Shown one piece after another: positions 33,277 to 40,759 of a stretch of DNA of 64,000 nucleotides. The DNA comes from an uncultured Dehalococcoidia bacterium (GTDB lineage Bacteria; Chloroflexota; Dehalococcoidia; Lucifugimonadales; UBA3495), in NCBI GenBank assembly GCA_958295765.1, contig CATQHB010000002.1:1066091-1130090 (forward strand). The letters run 5' to 3'. The notes beneath the pieces are model-generated. The model made no database searches. It worked only from the letters and a program-made list of their open reading frames with translations, and was not told the origin of the DNA. Each line of letters opens with the position of its first letter. The stretch's first letter is position 1. A program made the translations under genes and the position numbers.

Positions 33277-33726
33277 ATGGCAAGGAATAAAGCCGGTCAG
33301 GTTGCGGCCTCCGCCCCGCAGCGGAAACCGGCGCCGGGGATTATCCTGCCCGGAACTACTATCGGAGGGGAAGTGGGGACTTTCAGTGTCGATTTCCTTA
33401 TTTGGAACCGGGACAAGACCGAGTCCCGCTTGCTCAACGGGTTGGTGGACACCGGCGCCTCTTACACGATGATTCCGGCGTCGGCCCTGGAGGAATTGGG
33501 CATAGAACGGGACCGAACCAGAACCTTCAGCCTGGCCGACGGTTCTAAACAGGATTTTGCTATCGGGTGGGCGCAAATGGAGTTGCAAGGCGAGACCAGC
33601 CCGGTGCCGGTCATCTTTGGGCCGGAAACTGGCAAGATACTGCTGGGCGCAATGGCGTTAGAGGCGTTTGGCCTGGCTGCCGACGCCAAGAATCGCCGCA
33701 TCATCCCCGCCGAACTGACGATATAG
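33277..33726 (+). CDS. Retropepsin-like aspartyl protease
   Basis: A 149-residue protein with a single aspartic-protease motif (NGLVDTGASYTMIP, D-T-G-A). It is followed by ADGSKQDFAIGWAQMEL and KILLGAMALEAFGL, the second conserved segment of single-domain retropepsin-like (gag-type) bacterial proteases, which act as homodimers. It starts 18 nt after moaE with GGGAGGGGA before the ATG. No signal peptide is seen. The operon link to molybdopterin genes has no clear functional reason. Confidence 0.8.
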   Translation: MARNKAGQVAASAPQRKPAPGIILPGTTIGGEVGTFSVDFLIWNRDKTESRLLNGLVDTGASYTMIPASALEELGIERDRTRTFSLADGSKQDFAIGWAQMELQGETSPVPVIFGPETGKILLGAMALEAFGLAADAKNRRIIPAELTI

Positions 33727-33743
33727 ACATATAGATAAGCAGT

Positions 33744-35027
33744 TTGTTTTCCGCCTGCCTGAAACTGCTGCCCCTTTGCGCCGTATTGCTCATCCTGCCG
33801 GCCCTGCCGTTCTCTACTGCTCTGCTCCCGGCCCATTCGGTCAATCCGGCCGCCGCCTCTGTAGCCAATCCCGTTTCCAGCCCGGCGGCTACTTTCCAAA
33901 TCTGCCGGGTCGATGTAACGCCCTGCCAGCGGGAAGTGAACTTACCGGTGGATGGCGAGGTTGCGCTGGATTTGTTTCTGACCCCCGCCGCCGGCTGGAA
34001 CCCGCCGGAGACCCATTTTCTGGTGGCTTGGGAGAGTCATTTTCAGTTGACCGGAGACGCCGGGGTTGAACTGGTCAACGCCGGACCGGCCGGCGCCCCG
34101 GTGCAGGAACAAGGCAGTCGCCGGCTAATACTGGACGGCTTGGCTCGCCTGTCCCGCAATAGCAGAACGTCGGCAACCCCGGCGGGCCGCTACTACCGCG
34201 TACAGAACAGTTACGACCAAGCCACCGGACGGCTGGATTTCAGTGTAACTATGGCCGGCTTTTCCCCGGACAACCCGCCCGCCGACTTGATGGCCCTGAC
34301 CCCGGAAACCCGGCTGCTGCTGGGTATCATCACCATTCGCGGCGCGACACCGGGCCGCGCTGAATTGGCCGCCGCCAACTCCGCCGGCCGGCCTTTCCAG
34401 ATAGTTACCATAACCGGTGCTGGCAAGGCGACGCCCCGGCCGGTTGACGCCGGTATGCCGCTAGTGGCGGTGAACGTGGGGCCGGCGGCAGAGCAGGCAC
34501 GGCTCCGGGGCCGGGTATGGGCGCAGAGCCTGGCCGGTGAGGAAAAGTCCCATCCCTTTGGACAGCAGTTTACGCTCACTTTCTGGAAGGAAGGGGCCGT
34601 ACCGCCCTGGCGGGGTGGAGAGGCCGCGCCGGTGATTGCCTTTAGCAGTTTGACCGCCGACCGGCGCGCCGGTTTTATCGTCAAAGACCTGCCCGGGGAA
34701 CTGATTCCCCCCGGCGTCTATGACTTGCGGGTTAAGGGAGTTGGCGCCTTATCCCGCCGCGCGCCGGCGGTGAGCGTTGACCTTTCCGGCGCGGCCCCGG
34801 ATAACCGGCCGGTGATTGTGGCGGTGGACTTCGGCGCCCTGCCCTACGGGGACATTAACGGCGACAACGGGGTGGATCGCGCCGACCTCTCCGCTTTCAA
34901 GCCCGGTTTCGGCCAGACCGGAAAGGGCGGCGCCTTTAACCCCGCTGCCGACTTTAACGGGGACAAGATAGTGGACAGCCAGGACTTTTCCCTCCTGGCG
35001 GCCAACTTCAACCGTATGGGGGAATAG
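33744..35027 (+). CDS. Secreted protein with a C-terminal dockerin type I domain
   Basis: A 427-residue protein with an N-terminal hydrophobic export signal (LLPLCAVLLILPALPFSTAL). A beta-rich middle (residues about 50-200) resembles cohesin-like modules. A Gly/Ala-rich segment follows, then a C-terminal dockerin. The two calcium-binding repeats read GDINGDNGVDRADLSAF and ADFNGDKIVDSQDFSLLAAN. The start is TTG at 33744, the only start giving the full signal. Dockerins attach proteins to cohesin scaffolds or anchor them to the cell surface. Outside cellulosomes their role is usually unknown. Confidence 0.8.
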   Translation: MFSACLKLLPLCAVLLILPALPFSTALLPAHSVNPAAASVANPVSSPAATFQICRVDVTPCQREVNLPVDGEVALDLFLTPAAGWNPPETHFLVAWESHFQLTGDAGVELVNAGPAGAPVQEQGSRRLILDGLARLSRNSRTSATPAGRYYRVQNSYDQATGRLDFSVTMAGFSPDNPPADLMALTPETRLLLGIITIRGATPGRAELAAANSAGRPFQIVTITGAGKATPRPVDAGMPLVAVNVGPAAEQARLRGRVWAQSLAGEEKSHPFGQQFTLTFWKEGAVPPWRGGEAAPVIAFSSLTADRRAGFIVKDLPGELIPPGVYDLRVKGVGALSRRAPAVSVDLSGAAPDNRPVIVAVDFGALPYGDINGDNGVDRADLSAFKPGFGQTGKGGAFNPAADFNGDKIVDSQDFSLLAANFNRMGE

Positions 35028-35051
35028 GCCGGGGGCGCTTTTCCCGCCGGC

Positions 35052-35495
35052 CTAGCCCCGGTTGTGGGTCTTGGTCTCGGCCCAGGCGACAATCTGGGGC
35101 AGGGCCGCGTTCACGTCCCGCTGGTCAACGCTGCGGGCGATGGAATCGGCCTGGCACCGGATCAGCATTATGGGCAGCCGGTTGCGGATTTTGTCGAGAG
35201 TCCAGGCCAGGGGGTCGCCCTCGGCGGTGAAGTCCAGTTCCAGCCGGTCGTTCTTGTCGGCCGGCTTGTTGCGGTAGTGGTAGTGGGGGTTCATCCGAAA
35301 GCAGTCGAAACGCAGCAACTCCTTGTCGTTGCCCTCAACTTCGGTCCCGTAAACGTGGATGCAGATACCCTCGTCGTTCATAGCGCCCACGTTGGTGCGG
35401 TACTCCAGCCCGAAGGTAACCGCTCCCGCCGGGATAATCTCCTCCGAGCCGCCGGTGGTTCCTCCCATTTGAGCGTGCATCGCTTGCTGAGTCAT
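35052..35495 (-). CDS. Conserved hypothetical protein with a His/Tyr-rich motif
   Basis: A 147-residue minus-strand protein. It has GAVTFGLEYRTNVGAMNDEG, RFDCFRMNPHYHYRNK in the middle and a charged C-terminal half. The PHYHYR motif and invariant-looking glycines suggest a defined fold, but I do not recognise the family. AAAGGGAGG precedes the ATG at 35495. A minus-strand TATAAT lies at 35561-35566, so it is probably monocistronic. Confidence 0.6.
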   Translation of the reverse strand: MTQQAMHAQMGGTTGGSEEIIPAGAVTFGLEYRTNVGAMNDEGICIHVYGTEVEGNDKELLRFDCFRMNPHYHYRNKPADKNDRLELDFTAEGDPLAWTLDKIRNRLPIMLIRCQADSIARSVDQRDVNAALPQIVAWAETKTHNRG

Positions 35496-35631
35496 CTTTC
35501 CGACCTCCCTTTTCCGTTGGCCGATTAGCGACGGTGTAGTCTATCGGCCGGATTACCCCAATTATACTATCAGAAAATGCCGGCGCAACCTCATTTACCA
35601 CTATTATCCAGCGTCCCGGTTTGTCGGGATG

Positions 35632-35660
35632 TTCTCATTCCCCGGCAAATGGGGTATAAT
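35632..35660 (+). promoter_or_regulatory. Promoter of comEA-comEC
   Basis: TTCTCA (35632-35637), 17 nt, then a perfect TATAAT (35655-35660), about 66 nt before the comEA ATG. Confidence 0.6.
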
Positions 35661-35725
35661 CCCGCAAACTCGTTATGTAATCTAGCGGGCGCGGCCCCGG
35701 AAAATGTACCGGTTAAAGCAGACTG

Positions 35726-36472
35726 ATGTTAAACCTGATGACATCGCGAACCTTGCAGACGGCGGCCCTGGGGCTGGTCGCCGTGCTGTTGCTGCTGGGG
35801 TTCTTTTTCCTTTATCTGCGGAACAGCGGGGGCGCGCCGCTGGAGCTTACCGACAGCCTACCGGACGCAGCTAATCAGCCGGCAACGGGAGACAGTTCGG
35901 CGGCAATGGGCGCGGCCCCGGAATTACAACCGGTGGCGGCCCCGCCGTCCCTGCGGGTTTACGTCGCCGGCGCAGTTCAGGAACCGGACGTATATACCCT
36001 CCAGGCCGGCGACCGGTTGGTGGACGCGGTGCAGGCCGCCGGGGGCGGAACCGCCGCCGCCGACCTGGAATCGGTCAATCTGGCCTTGCGCGTTCAGGAC
36101 GGGGGTTATTACTTTATACCGGCCAGAGCAACGGACTCAGAAAAGCCGGCCGCCGGCGATTCTATCCCTGAACAACCCGCCGCCGCTATCGCCCGCATTA
36201 CCGCCGACCCGCTGAGCGGAGAACTGCCCCGCGCCGCCGGCCAAGGGGCTGAACCCGGTACGCTGAACGGGCTTATTGACCTTAACACGGCCACGGAGCG
36301 GCAGTTGGAAAGGCTGCCGGGTATCGGCCCGGCCCGCGCTCAGGCGGTTATTGCCTACCGGGAGCAGCACGGGCCTTTTACCGCCGTTGCTGAGATTACC
36401 GCCGTATCCGGCATCGGCCCGGGCGTTTTCGACAACCTGCGGAGTCTGGTAACGGTGAGGACTGCGCCATAG
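35726..36472 (+). CDS. comEA: Competence protein ComEA (DNA-binding helix-hairpin-helix)
   Basis: A 248-residue protein with an N-terminal membrane anchor (residues about 10-30). It has an SLBB-type domain (LRVYVAGAVQEPDVYTLQAG, residues about 75-135). A C-terminal double helix-hairpin-helix follows (IDLNTATERQLERLPGIGPA, then VAEITAVSGIGPGVF). It binds incoming double-stranded DNA outside the membrane and passes it to ComEC, encoded 17 nt downstream. Confidence 0.93.
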   Translation: MLNLMTSRTLQTAALGLVAVLLLLGFFFLYLRNSGGAPLELTDSLPDAANQPATGDSSAAMGAAPELQPVAAPPSLRVYVAGAVQEPDVYTLQAGDRLVDAVQAAGGGTAAADLESVNLALRVQDGGYYFIPARATDSEKPAAGDSIPEQPAAAIARITADPLSGELPRAAGQGAEPGTLNGLIDLNTATERQLERLPGIGPARAQAVIAYREQHGPFTAVAEITAVSGIGPGVFDNLRSLVTVRTAP

Positions 36473-36488
36473 CCGGGAACCGCCGGAT

Positions 36489-39038
36489 ATGAAACTGACC
36501 TTGTTGGCGGCGGCCTGGCTGGGCGGTCTGGCCCTGGCTTACCGCTGGTATGATGCCGAGCCAACGCCGGCGCTCTTGCTGGCCGGCGCCGCGCTGACCC
36601 TGGCCCTCTTATGCCGCCGGCTGCGGCTCTCCCCCTGGCCGGCCCTGCTGTTGGCCTTGCTCCTCCTGGGCCTCTGGCGCTATGAGACGGTCAACGTCGC
36701 CCCGCCCGACCTTTTCCCGCCGGGCGGCGGTGCGGCAACGGTGCGGGGGCGCATCGTCAACGACCCGGAGGCCACCGCCACCCGCATCAAGTTCCGGCTG
36801 GACTTGTCGGAGATTAACCGGGGCCGGGAGTGGCAACCCCAAGCCGGCCGGATTCTGGTTTACGCCCAACCGCCGGCCGCGCTGGTTGGAGCGCGGGAAC
36901 ATCCCTGGTTCCGCTACGGCGACCGGCTGGAACTGTCGGGGACATTGCAAAAGCCGGAACCCTTTGACGGGTTTGACTACCCGGCCTACCTGGAAACCCT
37001 GGGCATCTACGGAATCCTCTGGTCGCGGGACGCGGTATGGCGGGACGCCGGGGAGACGGGCGGCAACGGGCTTCCGTTTACCCATCGTCTGCAAGCCGGG
37101 ATTTACGACCTGCGCCGCCAACTGGCCGGCGGCATCGACTCCGCCTTACCGCCGGCTCAGGCGGCCCTGGCCCAGGCCCTGCTGCTGGGGCTGCGGGGGC
37201 AACTGCCCGATGAAACGGTGGCGAACTTCCGGCAGACCGGCACATCCCACCTGTTAGCCATTTCCGGCCTGCACCTGGGCATCCTGCTGGCCCTGGCGGT
37301 GGGGCTGTTCCAGCGGCTGTTGGGGCGGCACACGTCGCTGCCCCTGCTCCTGGCCCTGGCGCTCACCTGGCTGTACGTGCTGGTCAGCGGGGCGTCGCCC
37401 TCGGTGGTGCGGGCGGCGATTATGGGCAGCATCTACCTGGGCGCGCTGGCTTTGGGGCGGCCCCGGGATACGCTGCTGCCGGCCCTGGCCCTCAGCGCCG
37501 TGGCGATGACCGCCCTGGAACCCCGGATCGTAGCGCAGGTTTCCTTTCAGCTCAGCTTTGCGGCGATGGCCGGCATCGTTCTGGTATTGCCCTGGCAGGA
37601 AAATGCCGCCGCCGCCGTAGCCGACTCGGTCACCGACGGCATCCACCGCCGCCGACTCCATTGGCCTGAGTGGGTCAGCCCGGCACTGGGCGGGGTCGCC
37701 GGATTCCTGGTGTCCGGGGTCATAGTTTCGGCGGCGGCTACCCTGGCAACCTTTCCCTTGGTGGCGTTCCACTTCCAGCAGTTGCCCCTGCTAGGCATCC
37801 CGGCCACCATTCTGGCGGCGCCCCTGCTGCCCTTTGCCCTGGTGGGCGCTTTGGTATCCGCAATGGCCGGCTTGGTACATCCGGCATTGGGGCAGGTTAT
37901 CGGCTGGCCCGCCTCAGTTCCTTTGACCGCCCTGCTGGAACTGGTGGCGTTGATTCCCGGCTGGACCGTAGCCGGGGACTGGAATGACTCCCGCTTGATT
38001 TGGGCCTGGTATGCGGCCCTGGTAGTTATCCTGCTGCTGGCCGGCGGTAGGGGAAACCGGCTGGGCCGGCGCTTTACTTTCTTGAGAAACCGGGGTGAAA
38101 GCCCTGACGAACCGGCCGGGAGCCGGGCCGCGCGCCGCCGGCCGGCGGTAAGTTCCTACTTCGGAATAGTTGCTGTTGGCCTCATCATCACGGTATCCGG
38201 CATCTACCTGGTAGCGGCAACCCTGAGTGGCTCCGACGGCAAGCTGCACGTTTACTTCTTTGACGTGGGGCAAGGCGATAGTACGCTGTTGGTAACGCCC
38301 CGGGGCCGGCGGATTCTGGTGGACGGCGGGCCGGACATTGGCGGCGCCACCCGCGCCCTGTCCGGCCCGCTGGCGCCCTGGGAGCGGCGGCTGGACCTGG
38401 TGGCCCTGACCCACCTGGACGCCGACCACAGCCGGGGCCTGTTGAAGGTGCTGGAAACCTATCGGGTCGAGCGGGTGCTGGTGGGCGCGGAAGACCCGGA
38501 TAACCCCCTCTACCCCCAATGGCAGCGGACGGTGGAGTTGGGAGAGCATAAAGTTACCCGCCTTTCCGCCGGGCAGACGCTGACGCTGGAAGCGGGCCTG
38601 ACGCTGGAGGTACTGCATCCCCCCGCCGTGCCGTTGCGCGGCCCGGTCTGGGACTCCAACAACAACAGCCTGACCCTGCGGTTGGTCTATGGCGACCTGA
38701 GTTTTCTGCTGGCCGGCGATATTGAACAGGAGGCGGAACGCTACTTGATACGCCGGGCGCGGGCCGGGGAAAATCGGCCGGAACTGGCAAGCCAAGTGCT
38801 GAAAGTAGCCCATCACGGCAGCAAAAGCTCCACCACCGCCGCCTTTCTGGAGGCAGTAAATCCCCGGTGGGCAGTCATTTCCGCCGGCGCGGATAACCCC
38901 TACGGCCACCCCCACCCGTCAGTAGTGGCCCGGCTGGAAGCGGCGGTTGGCAAAGACGCCATCTACCAAACGGCAACTCAGGGAACCATAGCCTTCAGCA
39001 CCGACGGCCGCCGCCTGTGGGTAAAAACCGAGCGTTGA
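36489..39038 (+). CDS. comEC: DNA internalisation channel protein ComEC/Rec2
   Basis: An 849-residue polytopic protein. It has N-terminal helices with an OB-like extracytoplasmic region. The competence domain (GTSHLLAISGLHLGILLALA, SGASPSVVRAAIMGSIYLGA) spans residues about 230-530. A C-terminal metallo-beta-lactamase domain (VYFFDVGQGDSTLLVTPRG, LTHLDADHSRG, KVAHHGSKSS) starts near residue 595 and may degrade the non-transported strand. It forms the channel for single-stranded DNA uptake. No comF or pilus genes are in the window. Confidence 0.95.
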   Translation: MKLTLLAAAWLGGLALAYRWYDAEPTPALLLAGAALTLALLCRRLRLSPWPALLLALLLLGLWRYETVNVAPPDLFPPGGGAATVRGRIVNDPEATATRIKFRLDLSEINRGREWQPQAGRILVYAQPPAALVGAREHPWFRYGDRLELSGTLQKPEPFDGFDYPAYLETLGIYGILWSRDAVWRDAGETGGNGLPFTHRLQAGIYDLRRQLAGGIDSALPPAQAALAQALLLGLRGQLPDETVANFRQTGTSHLLAISGLHLGILLALAVGLFQRLLGRHTSLPLLLALALTWLYVLVSGASPSVVRAAIMGSIYLGALALGRPRDTLLPALALSAVAMTALEPRIVAQVSFQLSFAAMAGIVLVLPWQENAAAAVADSVTDGIHRRRLHWPEWVSPALGGVAGFLVSGVIVSAAATLATFPLVAFHFQQLPLLGIPATILAAPLLPFALVGALVSAMAGLVHPALGQVIGWPASVPLTALLELVALIPGWTVAGDWNDSRLIWAWYAALVVILLLAGGRGNRLGRRFTFLRNRGESPDEPAGSRAARRRPAVSSYFGIVAVGLIITVSGIYLVAATLSGSDGKLHVYFFDVGQGDSTLLVTPRGRRILVDGGPDIGGATRALSGPLAPWERRLDLVALTHLDADHSRGLLKVLETYRVERVLVGAEDPDNPLYPQWQRTVELGEHKVTRLSAGQTLTLEAGLTLEVLHPPAVPLRGPVWDSNNNSLTLRLVYGDLSFLLAGDIEQEAERYLIRRARAGENRPELASQVLKVAHHGSKSSTTAAFLEAVNPRWAVISAGADNPYGHPHPSVVARLEAAVGKDAIYQTATQGTIAFSTDGRRLWVKTER

Positions 39039-39052
39039 CCCTATTCCGATTC

Positions 39053-39139
39053 AAACATGGATGGACAGGATATACAGGATATTTTTGGTATCTTAATGTA
39101 AATATCCCGTGTATCCTGTAAATCCTGTATATCCATGTT
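39053..39139. repeat. R6 inverted repeat upstream of the GxxExxY gene
   Basis: AACATGGATGGACAGGATAT and, 45 bp further, the complementary CCTGTATATCCATGTT form a long imperfect hairpin with internal ACAGGAT units. It ends 18 bp before the GxxExxY gene. The right arm recurs in direct orientation after the gene. Confidence 0.85.
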
Positions 39140-39156
39140 AGTTAAACTGGAGGGGT

Positions 39157-39555
39157 ATGGCGGTGGTTCGAGTTGACCGGAACCAATTGCATAGTGAGTT
39201 GACGAGTTCAATTATCGAATGCTCCTTTGATGTCATTAACGAACTGGGCAGCGGTTTTCTGGAATCGGTTTACGAAAATGCTATGGTGGTTGCGCTCTCT
39301 CAAGTCGGGTTGGTAGCTCAGGCGCAGCAGCCCATCGCCGTGCGCTTTCGCGGGAAGTCGGTCGGCGACTTCTACGCCGACCTGCTGGTAGCCGAAAAAG
39401 TGCTGGTGGAACTCAAGGCAGTAAAAGCGCTGGCCCCGGAGCATCAGGCGCAGACAATCAACTATCTGAAAGCGACCGGTATTGAAGTAGGGCTGCTAAT
39501 CAACTTCGGCAACCCCAAGTTGGAGTTCAAACGTTTCACCAGAAGCAGGGATTGA
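39157..39555 (+). CDS. GxxExxY-family protein (PD-(D/E)XK nuclease-like fold)
   Basis: A 132-residue protein with the family signature GSGFLESVYENAM (GxxExxY) at residues about 31-43. DFYADLLVAEKVLVELKAVK resembles a PD-(D/E)XK nuclease core. The end LINFGNPKLEFKRF is diagnostic. Function is not established. The gene is flanked on both sides by R6 repeats, which suggests it moved as a unit. GGAGGGGTATGGCGG gives two overlapping possible starts. Confidence 0.9.
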   Translation: MAVVRVDRNQLHSELTSSIIECSFDVINELGSGFLESVYENAMVVALSQVGLVAQAQQPIAVRFRGKSVGDFYADLLVAEKVLVELKAVKALAPEHQAQTINYLKATGIEVGLLINFGNPKLEFKRFTRSRD

Positions 39556-39599
39556 CGTTACTAACCTGAACCCAACGGATGCACCAGATACTTACATAA

Positions 39600-39640
39600 A
39601 GACAAAAACATCCTGTAAATCCTGTATATCCATGTTAGCC
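39600..39640. repeat. R6 direct repeat downstream of the GxxExxY gene
   Basis: ATCCTGTAAATCCTGTATAT and the following CCATGTTAG match the segment ending at 39140 almost exactly. The gene and its upstream flank are therefore bracketed by about 30-bp direct copies. Confidence 0.85.
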
Positions 39641-39657
39641 AAAAAGGAGGGGCAGCC

Positions 39658-40386
39658 TTGACCAGAAGCGACGGGCGGCGGTGGGACGAACCCCGCCGGG
39701 TAACGATTACCCCCGGCTACCAGCGGTTTGCCGAGGGTTCGGCGTTGATTGAAACCGGACTTACCACGGTGCTTTGCGCTGCGTCCCTGGAGGAACGGGT
39801 GCCGCTCTTTCTGCGGGGCCAGGGCCGGGGCTGGGTTACCGCCGAGTATAATATGCTGCCCCGGGCCACCAATACCCGAACCCCCCGGGACCGGGACGGC
39901 GGCGGCATCAGCGGTCGTTCTCAGGAAATCCAGCGGCTCATTGGCCGCTCCCTACGGGCGGTTACCGACCTGGAGGCCCTGGGGGAGCGCACGGTTACGA
40001 TTGACTGCGACGTGATTCAGGCCGACGGCGGCACCCGCACTGCGGCGATAACCGGCGCCTACGTTGCCCTCTACCAGGCCCTGAAAATGCTGGTGGACAA
40101 CCGGGTTTTGCGCGCCATTCCCTTGCGCGGCGCCGTGGCCGCCGTCAGCGTGGGCCTGTTGGACAACGGGCTGCTGTTGGATTTGTGCTACCGGGAGGAC
40201 TTTAACGCTCAGGTGGATTTCAACGTGGTGTTGACCGACCGGGGGGAACTGGTGGAACTGCAAGGGGCAACCGAGGCGGCGCCCTTCCCCCGGCAGCGGG
40301 TGGACGAAGTGCTGGCCCTGGCCGCCCGAGGGATGGAACCATTATTTGCCGCCCAACGTCAGGCGGTCAGACAATTATCAAGGTAG
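39658..40386 (+). CDS. rph: Ribonuclease PH
   Basis: A 242-residue RNase PH. It has TRSDGRRWDEPRRVTITPG, the ETGLTTVLCAAS strand, GWVTAEYNMLPRATNTR, SLRAVTDLEALGERTVTIDC and VIQADGGTRTAAITGAYVAL. It trims tRNA 3' ends by phosphorolysis as a hexamer. The start is TTG at 39658 with AAAGGAGGGG upstream. It is convergent with the M16 peptidase across a tandem repeat. Confidence 0.95.
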   Translation: MTRSDGRRWDEPRRVTITPGYQRFAEGSALIETGLTTVLCAASLEERVPLFLRGQGRGWVTAEYNMLPRATNTRTPRDRDGGGISGRSQEIQRLIGRSLRAVTDLEALGERTVTIDCDVIQADGGTRTAAITGAYVALYQALKMLVDNRVLRAIPLRGAVAAVSVGLLDNGLLLDLCYREDFNAQVDFNVVLTDRGELVELQGATEAAPFPRQRVDEVLALAARGMEPLFAAQRQAVRQLSR

Positions 40387-40441
40387 GGATTCCCGTCGTC
40401 CATCCCCCAGCCCGCTCATCATCAACCCGCTCATCCCCCAA

Positions 40442-40739
40442 CCCGCTCATGGTGAGCTTGTCGAACCACCCACCCAATCCTTCGACAGGCTCAGGATGAG
40501 CGGTATGGAACTACTCAACCCGCTCATGGTGAGCCTGTCGAACCACCCACCCAATCCTTCGACAAGCTCAGGATGAGCGGTACGGAACTACTCAACCCGC
40601 TCATGGTGAGCTTGTCGAACCACCAACCCAATCCTTCGACAGGCTCAGGATGAGCGGTACGGAACTACTCAACCCGCTCATGGTGAGCCTGTCGAACCAC
40701 CCACCCAATCCTTCGACAAGCTCAGGATGAGCGGGTTGA
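40442..40739. repeat. Four-copy 77-bp tandem repeat made of R3 inverted pairs
   Basis: Copies start at 40442, 40519, 40596 and 40673 (the last is partial). Each begins CCCGCTCATGGTGAGC and contains its own inverse arm TTCGACAGGCTCAGGATGAG. Each copy can therefore fold, and adjacent copies can cross-pair. The T/C difference in TTGTCG/CTGTCG alternates between copies, which suggests duplication of a two-copy unit. It lies between the convergent rph and M16 genes. Confidence 0.92.
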
Positions 40740-40759
40740 GGTGGCAACTCTAAAACCCG

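Noticed and set aside
39157-39555. Group II intron or retron associated with the R6 hairpin
   Set aside because: No reverse transcriptase is encoded and the gene is a simple GxxExxY protein.
40442-40739. Possible CRISPR array in the 77-bp tandem repeat
   Set aside because: The whole unit repeats with no unique spacers, each unit is internally inverted, and no cas genes are nearby.
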